A DNA stretch of 64,000 nt from Beutenbergia cavernae DSM 12333. GTDB lineage: Bacteria > Actinomycetota > Actinomycetes > Actinomycetales > Beutenbergiaceae. The translations under genes and the position numbers were made by a program. Below, piece by piece: positions 35,293 through 43,306 of the stretch; within the stretch, counting starts at the first letter, position 1; each line of letters begins with the position of its first letter. The stretch is from contig NC_012669.1 of NCBI RefSeq assembly GCF_000023105.1, forward strand, positions 2,171,025-2,235,024. Direction: 5' to 3'. Below the pieces are notes generated by a model. That model ran no database searches and was not told the DNA's origin. It was given only the letters and a program-made list of their open reading frames with translations.

Positions 35293-35339
35293 GGACAGGC
35301 CGACCATCCCGACTGACGAACCGGAGCGTGACGCCCGAT

Positions 35340-35639
35340 ATGGCGACTGATTACGACGCACCGCGCAAGACCGACGAGGACCTCAGTGAGGACTCCCTCG
35401 AAGAGCTCAAGGCGCGCAGGGCCGAGAAGAACTCGGGTGCGGTCGACGAGGACGAGACCGAGGCGGCCGAAGGCTTCGAGCTGCCCGGGGCGGACCTGAG
35501 CGGCGAGGAGCTGTCGGTCCGCGTCCTGCCCAGGCAGGCGGACGAGTTCACCTGTTCCCGCTGCTTCCTGGTCCACCACCGCAGCCAGCTCGCGTACGAG
35601 GAGAACGGTCAGCTCGTGTGCTCGGAGTGCGCGGCCTGA
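35340..35639 (+). CDS. DUF4193 family zinc-ribbon protein
   Basis: The 99-residue protein has the family opening MATDYDAPRKTDEDLSEDSL, an acidic middle and the C-terminal zinc ribbon FTCSRCFLVHHRSQLAYE ending CSECAA, with two CxxC pairs. It is conserved across actinobacteria (Rv2699c in M. tuberculosis), function unknown. The ATG follows a long leader (177-bp upstream space) rather than a leaderless box. The last 31 bases overlap the end of the convergent DUF3093 gene, and its terminator lies in that gene's coding sequence. Confidence 0.92.
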   Translation: MATDYDAPRKTDEDLSEDSLEELKARRAEKNSGAVDEDETEAAEGFELPGADLSGEELSVRVLPRQADEFTCSRCFLVHHRSQLAYEENGQLVCSECAA

Positions 35640-36136
35640 CCATCATGACCGTCCGGGCGCCGGGGTAGCGCCCGGACGGCGTCCGCGAGCGCCTGCGGGT
35701 CACGGCTCGAGAGGAGCCAGTAGGGCGCGGGGTCTCGCGGGTCGACGACGGCGATCCGGACCGACCGGCGGATCCAGCCACGGTGCACGGCGAACGCCCG
35801 CGCGTCAGCGCCCGGGCCGAGCACGTCGCGCGTCTGCGCCTCGTCGAGCGCGTCGACGGCTCCGATGTGCTCGACCGGGAGGAACGCGCGTCCCGCCCGG
35901 ACGCCTGGGCGGGCGCCTCCCACGACCGCGAGGGTCGGCGACCCGGCCCCCAGCAGCCCCAGCACGAGCAGGCACACGGCGAATCCGGCGGACAGGGCGA
36001 CGCCCTGGCCCACCGGGGTGAGCGCGAGGCCGGCGAAGAGCCCTGCCCCCGGTCCGAGCGCCCAGAAGCCCGGGCTCGGCCACAGCCGCTCCACGTGGAC
36101 GGGGGGCGGGAGAACGGCAGGGCGCGGAACCGACAT
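35609..36136 (-). CDS. DUF3093 family membrane protein
   Basis: The 175-residue protein has two hydrophobic segments (residues about 25-65, [15 protein letters not shown] and [13 protein letters not shown]). A C-terminal soluble domain follows, with [35 protein letters not shown] and [14 protein letters not shown], the DUF3093 signature. Function is unknown; Rv2698 is the M. tuberculosis equivalent by position. It is divergent from dut and convergent with DUF4193, overlapping it by 31 bp. The last residues are histidine- and glutamine-rich and are encoded across the neighbour's terminator. Confidence 0.88.
   Translation of the reverse strand: MSVPRPAVLPPPVHVERLWPSPGFWALGPGAGLFAGLALTPVGQGVALSAGFAVCLLVLGLLGAGSPTLAVVGGARPGVRAGRAFLPVEHIGAVDALDEAQTRDVLGPGADARAFAVHRGWIRRSVRIAVVDPRDPAPYWLLSSRDPQALADAVRALPRRPDGHDGQAAHSEHTS
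35649..35679. terminator. Terminator inside convergent overlap, DUF4193 / DUF3093
   Basis: CCGTCCGGGCGC and GCGCCCGGACGG make a perfect 12-bp stem with a seven-base loop, ten bases after the DUF4193 stop. It lies within the DUF3093 coding region, so it can serve only DUF4193 without truncating the opposing gene. Confidence 0.6.
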
Positions 36137-36218
36137 GGCACCAGCCTGCCACCAGCGGACGGGCCGCCCGGCTCCGTCCCGACTACGACCTGCCGACGCG
36201 CAGGTAGAGTGGAGCATC

Positions 36219-36752
36219 GTGACCGACGCTCCTGCACGCTCCGACGGCGACCGCACGGCCGACGACGGCGCCGGGCCGGGCAGCGACGTCGTCGACGTGC
36301 TGCTCCGCCGCCTCGACCCCGATCTGCCAGCGCCGTCCTACGCGCACGCCGGGGACGCGGGCGCCGACCTGCGCGCCCGCCACGACGTGGATCTCGCACC
36401 CGGCGAACGTGCCCTCGTGCCCACCGGTGTGGCGATCGCCCTCCCGCCGGGCTGGGTGGGCCTCGTCCACCCGCGGTCCGGGCTGGCGGCCCGCTCCGGG
36501 GTGACCACGCTCAACGCGCCCGGCACGATCGACGCGGGGTACCGCGGCGAGATCGGCGTGATCCTCGTCAACCACGACCCGTCCCGCACCGCACAGGTGC
36601 GGCGTGGTGATCGCATCGCGCAGCTCGTCGTGCAGCGGGTCGCGCACGCCCGCTTCGTCGAGGTCGAGGACCTCCCAGGATCGGTGCGCAGCGACGGCGG
36701 ATTCGGTTCCACGGGTGGGTTCGCCGCCGCGGAGACCGGAGGCCGCTCATGA
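36219..36752 (+). CDS. dut: dUTP diphosphatase
   Basis: This enzyme hydrolyses dUTP to dUMP, keeping uracil out of DNA and feeding dTMP synthesis. All five trimeric dUTPase motifs are present: [41 protein letters not shown] and the C-terminal [12 protein letters not shown]. The 177-residue chain has a 25-residue acidic N-terminal extension. TAGAGT (36205-36210) lies eight bases before the GTG. DUF3710 overlaps its stop by four bases (ATGA), so dut leads an operon through DUF3159. With tdk nearby it forms a pyrimidine deoxynucleotide group. Confidence 0.96.
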   Translation: MTDAPARSDGDRTADDGAGPGSDVVDVLLRRLDPDLPAPSYAHAGDAGADLRARHDVDLAPGERALVPTGVAIALPPGWVGLVHPRSGLAARSGVTTLNAPGTIDAGYRGEIGVILVNHDPSRTAQVRRGDRIAQLVVQRVAHARFVEVEDLPGSVRSDGGFGSTGGFAAAETGGRS

Positions 36753-37483
36753 GCCTGTTCTCGCGCAAGAAGCAGCGCCCCGAGGACTCGGAGGCCACGG
36801 ACGTCGAGGCGACGGACGTCGAGGCCGAGGTCGCCGAGGACGGCACGGAGCCCGCCGAGGCGCCGCCCACCGGCCGCGGGCCGTGGGACGTCGACGACGA
36901 CGACGCCCCGGACCTGGCCGGCCGCGTCGATCTCGGCGCGGTGGTCGTACCGGCCCGCCCCGGGATGCAGCTGCGCATGGAGCTCGACAAGAAGACGCGC
37001 CGGGTGATCGCCGCGAACATCACCCTGGGCGCGACGAGCCTGCAGGTGCAGGCGTTCGCCGCCCCGCGCACCGCAGGGTTGTGGGACGAGATCCGCACGG
37101 AGATCGCCGAGTCGATCCGCGAGCAGGAGGGCACCGTCGACGACGTGCCCGGCCCGTTCGGGCGCGAGCTGATCGCGAAGCTGCCGTTCCGCAGCCGCGA
37201 CGGCCGCACGGGGACGCGGCCGGCCCGGTTCCTCGGGGTGGACGGTCCACGGTGGTTCGTGCGGGGAGTCGTCACGGGTGCGGGTGTGGCGGACGAGGCC
37301 GCGGCGGCCGACATCGAGGCGTACTTCGCCGACGTGGTGGTCGTGCGCGGGTCGGAGGCCCGTCCGCCCCGCGAGCTCCTCGCGCTGCACGTGCCGGGCA
37401 AGGCGGAGAGCGCGATCGCTCCCGCACCCGACGCCGGGCTGGAGATGCTGCGGCGCGGTCCCGAGATCACGGAGGTCCGGTGA
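36749..37483 (+). CDS. DUF3710 family protein
   Basis: The 244-residue protein of unknown function starts [15 protein letters not shown], then has an acidic stretch and the conserved [36 protein letters not shown] and [18 protein letters not shown] blocks. No signal peptide or membrane helix is seen. It overlaps dut by four bases and is followed by the OB-fold gene after 52 bases. In M. tuberculosis the equivalent is Rv2696c in the same order. The conserved linkage suggests a shared process, which is not known. Confidence 0.88.
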   Translation: MSLFSRKKQRPEDSEATDVEATDVEAEVAEDGTEPAEAPPTGRGPWDVDDDDAPDLAGRVDLGAVVVPARPGMQLRMELDKKTRRVIAANITLGATSLQVQAFAAPRTAGLWDEIRTEIAESIREQEGTVDDVPGPFGRELIAKLPFRSRDGRTGTRPARFLGVDGPRWFVRGVVTGAGVADEAAAADIEAYFADVVVVRGSEARPPRELLALHVPGKAESAIAPAPDAGLEMLRRGPEITEVR

Positions 37484-37535
37484 GTACCGAGCGAGACGCC
37501 GGCAGCGAGGTACGAGCGCAGGAGGATCGCGACCG

Positions 37536-37913
37536 ATGACTCGAGCGAAGGGCACGTTGGCGTCGCTGTTCGCGTCACAGGCCGAGATCGAGGCGGACGA
37601 CGAGCGCGAGCAGGCGCGGGGCCGCGGCTGCGCGCCGGTCGCCGAGCTGGCCGCCAGGCGCCGCGCGCACGTCGCGGGCGTCCTGCGCAGCGTCACGTAC
37701 CAGCCCCGGGGCGTGGACCCGGCGCTGACCGCCGAGCTGTACGACGGGTCCGGCAGCGTCGACCTCGTCTGGCTCGGCCGGCGCGAGATCGCCGGGATCG
37801 AGCCGGGTCGCCGGCTCGTCGTCGACGGCATGGTGTGTTCGCCGGAACCCGGCCGACCGCGTCTCGTGATGTACAACCCCGCGTACGACCTCCTGCCGCG
37901 CGAGGGCGAGTGA
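37536..37913 (+). CDS. OB-fold nucleic-acid-binding domain protein
   Basis: The 125-residue protein has a single OB-fold: RRAHVAGVLRSVTYQP, LTAELYDGSGSVDLVWLGRR, IAGIEPGRRLVVDGMV and a final strand RLVMYNPAYDLL. Such domains (as in RecG or AsnRS) bind single-stranded nucleic acid. ATG 37536 is preceded by CAGGAGGAT, a good ribosome binding site. It overlaps DUF3159 by four bases (GTGA), so the two are coupled. It is equivalent in position to Rv2694c. Confidence 0.87.
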   Translation: MTRAKGTLASLFASQAEIEADDEREQARGRGCAPVAELAARRRAHVAGVLRSVTYQPRGVDPALTAELYDGSGSVDLVWLGRREIAGIEPGRRLVVDGMVCSPEPGRPRLVMYNPAYDLLPREGE

Positions 37914-38689
37914 CCACCCCCGCGGGCAGCCCCGGTGAGAGCCCACTGACGCCGCGGGGTGTGCGCGCCCTCACCGAGGACGAGTTCTCGCTCGCGGCGT
38001 CGGTGGGCGGCTGGCGCGGGCTGGTCGAGTCGGTGCTGCCCGGCCTCGTCTTCGTGGTCGTCTACGTCGCGACGCGCGACCTGCGCGCCTCGCTCATCGC
38101 TTCGCTGGGGGTCGCGGCCGTCGCCGTCGTCGTCCGCCTCCTCGGCCGGACACCCCCGACGCAGGCCTTCGGCGGCGTCCTCGGCGTGGTGATCGGCGCG
38201 ATCTGGGCCTGGCGCTCCGGGCAGGCGGAGGACTACTTCGCGTGGGGGTTGTGGGTCAACGGTGGCTTCGCGCTCGGCGTGCTGGTCTCGATCCTGGCGC
38301 GCTGGCCCGTGGTCGGGCTCCTCGTCTCGCTGCTGCGGCTCCAGTCCGACGTGCGGCGGGAGTCCGCAGCCTCGCCCGGCGCGGACGACGGCGAGGCGGC
38401 GCCGGTGTCGCTGCGGCCGGACGGCTCGTGGCGCTCCGACCGGCTCGCGATGCGCCGGTACACGATCGCGTCATGGCTCTGGTTCGCCGCGTTCATGCTC
38501 CGGCTCGCCGTGCAGATCCCGCTGTACTACTCCGCGGAGATCGGCTGGCTCGGCACGGCGCGGCTCGTCATGGGGCTTCCGCTGTGGGCGTTGGTGCTGT
38601 GGCTGACGTGGGTGCTGGTCCGCCCTCTAGTAGCTCCTGCAGCGCGAGAGCCGCACGATCCCCGCTCCCCGGCTCCTCCGACACGATGA
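37910..38689 (+). CDS. DUF3159 family membrane protein
   Basis: This 259-residue integral membrane protein has about six hydrophobic helices, starting with VLPGLVFVVVYVATRDLRAS. The conserved block RLLGRTPPTQAFGGVLGVVIGAIWAWRSGQAEDYF follows in two pieces, and then LWVNGGFALGVLVSIL. Its function is unknown; conserved polar residues in the second helix suggest a channel or transporter. It is the last gene of the dut operon. Its final 122 bases overlap the convergent TrkA-type gene, the longest convergent overlap in the window, and I see no terminator there. Confidence 0.85.
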   Translation: MTTPAGSPGESPLTPRGVRALTEDEFSLAASVGGWRGLVESVLPGLVFVVVYVATRDLRASLIASLGVAAVAVVVRLLGRTPPTQAFGGVLGVVIGAIWAWRSGQAEDYFAWGLWVNGGFALGVLVSILARWPVVGLLVSLLRLQSDVRRESAASPGADDGEAAPVSLRPDGSWRSDRLAMRRYTIASWLWFAAFMLRLAVQIPLYYSAEIGWLGTARLVMGLPLWALVLWLTWVLVRPLVAPAAREPHDPRSPAPPTR

Positions 38690-39293
38690 ACACGAGCTCG
38701 TCGTGACCCTCGAGGGTGTCGTCCGGACTCGGTGAGATGGGTCGCGCACCGCGGATCACCGCGGCCAGCACGACGTCGGGCGGCCACGCGACCTGACCGA
38801 CGCGGCGGCCCACGAGCGGGGAGTCGTCCGCGAGCGTGAGCTCGTACATGCTCGCGCCGGACGAGTGGAACGTGAAGATCCGCACGAGGTCGCCGACGCT
38901 CACCGCCTCCTCGACGAGGGCGGTCATGATCCGTGGGGTCGAGACGAGGACGTCGACCCCCCAGGCGTCGTCGAACATCCACTCGTTCTTCGGGTTGTTG
39001 ACGCGCGCGACGGTGCGCGGCACGGAGAACTCGGTCTTCGCGAGCAGGCTGAGGACGAGGTTGACCTTGTCGTCGCCCGTGGCGGCGACGACGACGTCGC
39101 ACTCCTCGAGCCGCGCCTCCACGAGCGTGCTGATCTCGCACGCGTCGCCGAGCAGCCAGTCCGCGTCGGCCACGCTCGCCACCCGCATCGCGCTCGGCTG
39201 ACGGTCGATGAGCAGCACCTCGTGGGCGTGTCCGAGCAGCTCCCGGGCGATCGAGCGGCCCACGCTCCCCGCGCCCGCGATCACGACGCGCAT
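38568..39293 (-). CDS. TrkA-type RCK protein, potassium transport regulator (downstream copy)
   Basis: The 241-residue protein has an N-terminal RCK/Rossmann domain (VVIAGAGSVGRSIARELL, the acidic strand end LLIDRQPS, ATGDDKVNLVLSLLAKTEF) and a C-terminal TrkA-C domain (MYELTLADDSPLVGRRVG, ISPSPDDTLEGHDELVFIV). It should bind NAD(H) or ATP and gate a membrane potassium transporter. Its ATG overlaps the stop of the next TrkA gene by one base (TGATG). Position matches ceoB/ceoC of M. tuberculosis. It has a 25-residue proline/threonine tail that lies antisense to DUF3159. Confidence 0.9.
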   Translation of the reverse strand: MRVVIAGAGSVGRSIARELLGHAHEVLLIDRQPSAMRVASVADADWLLGDACEISTLVEARLEECDVVVAATGDDKVNLVLSLLAKTEFSVPRTVARVNNPKNEWMFDDAWGVDVLVSTPRIMTALVEEAVSVGDLVRIFTFHSSGASMYELTLADDSPLVGRRVGQVAWPPDVVLAAVIRGARPISPSPDDTLEGHDELVFIVSEEPGSGDRAALALQELLEGGPAPTSATAPTPTAEAP

Positions 39294-39958
39294 CACGCGC
39301 TCCTCACCGGCGCGGTGGCCAGGACTCGTTGGGCGGCGGACACCGCGTCCCGCGCGCAGAGCACGTGGACGACGTCGTTCTCCTGCAGCACCGTCTCGGC
39401 CGTCGGGACGAGGCCGACCCCCAGCCGCGTGAGGTACCCGACGCGGGCGCCTGCGGCCTCCTCGAGCTGGGACAGCGGCGAGCCGACCCACCCCGGGTGC
39501 AGGTCCATCTCCGCCAGCACGACGGCACCGGAGGCGTCCGTGAACTCCTTCGCCGCGCCGAGTGGCAGCAGTCGGCGCAGCACCTGGTCCGCCGTCCACC
39601 GGACCGTCGCGACGGTGGGGATGCCGAGGCGCTGGTACACCTCGGCGCGCCGGGCGTCGTAGATCCGGGCGACGACGTTGTCGACGCCGAACGTCTCGCG
39701 GGCCACGCGAGCGGCGAGGATGTTCGAGTTGTCGCCGTTCGAGACGGCGGCGAACGCGTACGCCTCGTCGATCCCCGCCTGCACGAGCGCGTCGCGGTCG
39801 AAGCCGAGGCCGGTGACGCGCCGGCCGCCGAAGTCGGGGCCGAGGCGCCGGAACGCGTCCGGGTTCTGGTCGATGACGGACACGGAGTGTCCGTGGGCCT
39901 CGAGCGTCTCGGCGAGCGTCACGCCGACGCGGCCGGCACCCATGATCACGAAGTGCAC
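39293..39958 (-). CDS. TrkA-type RCK protein, potassium transport regulator (upstream copy)
   Basis: The 221-residue RCK protein has VHFVIMGAGRVGVTLAETL with the GxGxxG dinucleotide loop, SVIDQNPDAF, AVSNGDNSNILAARVARETF and VVARIYDARRAEVYQRLGI. A TrkA-C domain ends it (LLPTAETVLQENDVV-like segment LVPTAETVLQENDVVHVLC). TAGGTT lies seven bases before the GTG start on the minus strand. It is the first gene of a two-gene operon with the other RCK protein and is divergent from the KimA-like permease, implying a shared potassium-transport system. Confidence 0.9.
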   Translation of the reverse strand: MHFVIMGAGRVGVTLAETLEAHGHSVSVIDQNPDAFRRLGPDFGGRRVTGLGFDRDALVQAGIDEAYAFAAVSNGDNSNILAARVARETFGVDNVVARIYDARRAEVYQRLGIPTVATVRWTADQVLRRLLPLGAAKEFTDASGAVVLAEMDLHPGWVGSPLSQLEEAAGARVGYLTRLGVGLVPTAETVLQENDVVHVLCARDAVSAAQRVLATAPVRSA

Positions 39959-40059
39959 ACGGGCGAACCTACCTCCACTCGGGTCCGCGCGGTGGTCCGA
40001 CGGCGCGCGGGTGGATGACGAGGCGCACCACCGGCCGGTGCGGCCTAGCATGGGGCCTC

Positions 40060-42096
40060 GTGCCGGACCTCGTCGATGCCACGAAGCGGCTGCTCGTCGG
40101 TCGTCCGATGCGCAGCGACCGCCTCGGGCACACCCTGCTGCCGAAACGTGTCGCCCTTCCGGTGTTCGCCTCGGACGCGCTGTCGTCGGTCGCGTACGCC
40201 CCGGACGAGATCCTGCTGACGCTCTCGATCGCCGGCCTCGCCTCCTACGCGCTCTCCCCGTGGGTGGGGCTCGCCGTCGTCGTCGTCATGGCCACCGTCG
40301 TGACGTCGTACCGGCAGACCGTGCGGGCGTACCCCTCGGGCGGCGGCGACTACGAGGTCGCCACCGTCAACCTGGGTCCCAAGGCCGGGCTGACCGTCGC
40401 GAGCGCCCTCCTGTGCGACTACGTGCTCACCGTCGCCGTGTCGATCTCCTCCGGCGCGCAGTACCTCGCGACGCTGGTCCCCGCGCTGAAGGAGCACGAG
40501 GCGCAGGTGGCGATCGGGCTCGTCGTGCTGCTGACGCTGCTCAACCTGCGAGGCGTGCGGGAGTCCGGCCTGCTGTTCGCGATCCCCGTGTACGTGTTCA
40601 TGGCCGCCATCGGGCTGACGGCGATGGTGGGGTTCGCGCAGCAGCTCGGCGGCTCGCTGCGGCCGGCGGAGAGCGCCGGCTTCACGCTGGCGGCGGAGCC
40701 CGGGTTCGACGAGGGGCTGGTCGGGGTGGCCGGTGCGTTCCTCGTGATGCGGGCGTTCTCGTCAGGATGTGCCGCGCTCACCGGGGTCGAGGCGATCAGC
40801 AACGGTGTCCCGGCGTTCCGGCCGCCGAAGTCGCGCAACGCGGCCACCACGCTCTTCCTCCTCGGCGGCATCGCGATCTTCATGATGCTGTCGATGCTGT
40901 CGCTCGCGCGGGCGACCGGCGTCGTCTACGTCGAGGACCCGCACACCCAGCTGCTGCAGGACGGCGTCCCGGTGGGGGAGGGCTACCAGCAGGACCCGGT
41001 CATCGGGCAGATCGCGCAGACCGTGTTCCATGCGGTGCCGGTCGTGTTCTACGTCGTCGTCGCCGCCACCGGACTCATCCTCGTGCTCGCCGCGAACACC
41101 GCGTTCAACGGGTTCCCCGTGCTGGGCTCGATCCTCGCGCGCGACGGGTTCCTCCCGCGCCAGCTCCACACCCGGGGCGACCGGCTGGCGTTCTCCAACG
41201 GCATCGTCACGCTCGCGCTCGCCGCGATCGTGCTCATCTGGGTCTTCGACGCCTCGGTCACGAGGCTGATCCAGCTGTACATCGTCGGTGTGTTCATCTC
41301 GTTCACGATGAGTCAGCTCGGCATGGTGCGGCACTGGACGTCGGCGTTGCGGACCGAGGCCGATCCACGGGAGCGCACGCGCATGCTGCGCTCGCGGGCC
41401 GTCAACGCGTTCGGCCTGGGGCTGACCGGCGTGGTGCTCGTGGTCGTGCTGCTCACGAAGTTCACGCACGGCGCCTGGATCACGCTCGCCCTCATGGCCC
41501 TGCTGTTCGTCACCATGCGGTCGATCCGGCGCCACTACGACCGCGTCGCCGACGAGCTGACCATCGACGACGCCGACGTCGCCCGCGCGCTCCCGTCGCG
41601 GGTGCACGCCATCGTCCTGGTCTCGAAGGTGCACAAGCCGACCATGCGCGCGCTCGCGTACGCCCGCGCGACGCGACCGTCCACGCTCGAGGCCATCACC
41701 GTCGGCGTCGACCCCGGTGAGGTCGAGACGCTCCGCACCGCCTGGGACGACGCCGCGATCCCGGTCGCGCTCACGGTGCTCGCCTCGCCGTACCGCGAGA
41801 TCACGCGCCCCGTGCTCGAGTACGTGCGCTCGATCCGGCGGGAGTCGCCGCGCGACCTCGTGGTGGTGTACATCCCGGAGTACGTGGTGGGCCGGTGGTG
41901 GGAGCAGCTGCTGCACAACCAGAGCGCCCTGCGCCTCAAGGGTCGCCTGCTGTTCACTCCCGGCGTCGTCGTGGCCTCCGTGCCGTGGCAGCTGGACTCG
42001 GCCCGCTCGGCCGCCGGGATCTCCGGGTGGGACGAGCCCGCCCCCGGGGTGTGGATCGACAGGGCCGGCCGAGACGACGAGGTTCCCCGTGGCTGA
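40060..42096 (+). CDS. APC-superfamily permease, KimA-like (probable potassium importer)
   Basis: The 678-residue protein has an N-terminal conserved motif (LLPKRVALPVFASDALSSVAYAPDE), about 12 membrane helices and a soluble C-terminal region of about 180 residues (HAIVLVSKVHKPTMRALAYA, VDPGEVETLRTAWDD, LVVVYIPEYVVGRWWE) resembling a universal-stress fold. That architecture matches KimA, the c-di-AMP-controlled K+/H+ symporter of Bacillus, more than ordinary amino-acid permeases. Location opposite two RCK proteins supports potassium transport; still an inference. TAGCAT lies eight bases before the GTG. The ATG at 40050 is out of frame. It overlaps the next gene by eight bases. Confidence 0.85.
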   Translation: MPDLVDATKRLLVGRPMRSDRLGHTLLPKRVALPVFASDALSSVAYAPDEILLTLSIAGLASYALSPWVGLAVVVVMATVVTSYRQTVRAYPSGGGDYEVATVNLGPKAGLTVASALLCDYVLTVAVSISSGAQYLATLVPALKEHEAQVAIGLVVLLTLLNLRGVRESGLLFAIPVYVFMAAIGLTAMVGFAQQLGGSLRPAESAGFTLAAEPGFDEGLVGVAGAFLVMRAFSSGCAALTGVEAISNGVPAFRPPKSRNAATTLFLLGGIAIFMMLSMLSLARATGVVYVEDPHTQLLQDGVPVGEGYQQDPVIGQIAQTVFHAVPVVFYVVVAATGLILVLAANTAFNGFPVLGSILARDGFLPRQLHTRGDRLAFSNGIVTLALAAIVLIWVFDASVTRLIQLYIVGVFISFTMSQLGMVRHWTSALRTEADPRERTRMLRSRAVNAFGLGLTGVVLVVVLLTKFTHGAWITLALMALLFVTMRSIRRHYDRVADELTIDDADVARALPSRVHAIVLVSKVHKPTMRALAYARATRPSTLEAITVGVDPGEVETLRTAWDDAAIPVALTVLASPYREITRPVLEYVRSIRRESPRDLVVVYIPEYVVGRWWEQLLHNQSALRLKGRLLFTPGVVVASVPWQLDSARSAAGISGWDEPAPGVWIDRAGRDDEVPRG

Positions 42097-43306
42097 GCTC
42101 ATCCGCCTGACGATCGGACCGCCGGCGCACGGCGGTCACGCCGTCGCCCGGATCGACGACCGCCCGGACGGCCGCGTCGTCTTCGTGCGCCACGCCATCC
42201 CGGGCGAGGTGGTGCTCGCGCGGGTGACCGACGGCGGCGAGAGCGCCCGGTTCTGGCGAGCCGACGCCGTCCGGATCCTCGAGCCGTCACCGGACCGGGT
42301 GCCGTCCGTGTGGCCCGAGGCCGGACCCGACGGCGTGGGCGGTGGCGAGCTCGCGCACGTGGCCCTTCCAGCGCAGTTGCGCTGGAAGGAGGAGGTGCTC
42401 CGAGACGCGCTGCGCCGCATCGGGCACCTCGAGGCGGACGTCACGGTGCGCGCGGCGCCCGGGGACGCCGAGTCCGGTGGGCTCGGCACCCGGACGCGCG
42501 TCGAGCTGACGGTGGCACCGGACGGCCGCCCGGGCATGCACCGGCACCGCAGCCACGTGGTGCTGCCGCTGAACGACGTGCCTCTCGCCGTCGACGCCCT
42601 CCGCGAGCACGACGCGCTGCGGCGCCGGTGGGAGCCGGGTTCCCGCCTCGACCTCGTCGCCGGGTCGGAGGGTGCGCCGCTCGTCCTGCTCGACGGCGCC
42701 CCGGTGCGCGGCGACCGGCGCACGGTGCGGGAGCGGGTCGAGCTCGGCGACGGCCGCGCGTGGCGCTACCGGGTCGCGGGCTCGGGGTTCTGGCAGGTGC
42801 ACCGTGCGGCCCCGACGGTGCTCGTGGAGGCAGTCCTCGATGCGGCGCAGCCACAGGCCGGGGAACGGGTGCTCGACCTGTACTCCGGTGCCGGGCTGTT
42901 CACGCTCCCGCTCGCTGACGCCGTCGGCGCCGACGGGCAGGTCGCCGCGGTCGAGGGCGACCCGGCAGCGGTGCGCGACGCCCGCCGCAACCTGCACGAC
43001 CGCGGGCAGGTGGACCTGCACGGCGGCTCCGTGGCCGATGTCCTGGACGCCGGGGTCGGTGCCGGCGCGGACCTCGTGATCCTCGACCCGCCGCGCGCCG
43101 GAGCGGGCCGGGACGTCGTCGAGGCGGTGACCGGACGCCGCCCGCGGCGGATCGTGTACGTCGCCTGCGACCCGGCCGCGCTGGCCCGGGACCTACGGCT
43201 CGCCGCCGACGCCGGCTACGCGCTGACGTCCCTGGACGCGGTCGACCTGTTCCCGCACACGCACCACATCGAGGCGCTCGCGGTGCTCGAACCGGCGGCG
43301 CGGTGA
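42089..43306 (+). CDS. TRAM-domain class I SAM-dependent RNA methyltransferase (RumA/TrmA family)
   Basis: The 405-residue enzyme starts with a TRAM RNA-binding domain (IGPPAHGGHAVARI, VFVRHAIPGEVVLARV), has an insert domain, and ends with a m5U methyltransferase fold: VLDLYSGAGLFTLPLA (SAM loop), VILDPPRAGAG and the catalytic cysteine in VYVACDPAALARDL. Iron-sulfur cysteines of RumA are not evident. It would methylate a uridine in rRNA or tRNA; the site is unknown. Starts within the permease stop and overlaps the P-type ATPase by four bases (GTGA), so permease, methyltransferase and ATPase form one operon. Rv2689c is the counterpart. Confidence 0.91.
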   Translation: MAELIRLTIGPPAHGGHAVARIDDRPDGRVVFVRHAIPGEVVLARVTDGGESARFWRADAVRILEPSPDRVPSVWPEAGPDGVGGGELAHVALPAQLRWKEEVLRDALRRIGHLEADVTVRAAPGDAESGGLGTRTRVELTVAPDGRPGMHRHRSHVVLPLNDVPLAVDALREHDALRRRWEPGSRLDLVAGSEGAPLVLLDGAPVRGDRRTVRERVELGDGRAWRYRVAGSGFWQVHRAAPTVLVEAVLDAAQPQAGERVLDLYSGAGLFTLPLADAVGADGQVAAVEGDPAAVRDARRNLHDRGQVDLHGGSVADVLDAGVGAGADLVILDPPRAGAGRDVVEAVTGRRPRRIVYVACDPAALARDLRLAADAGYALTSLDAVDLFPHTHHIEALAVLEPAAR

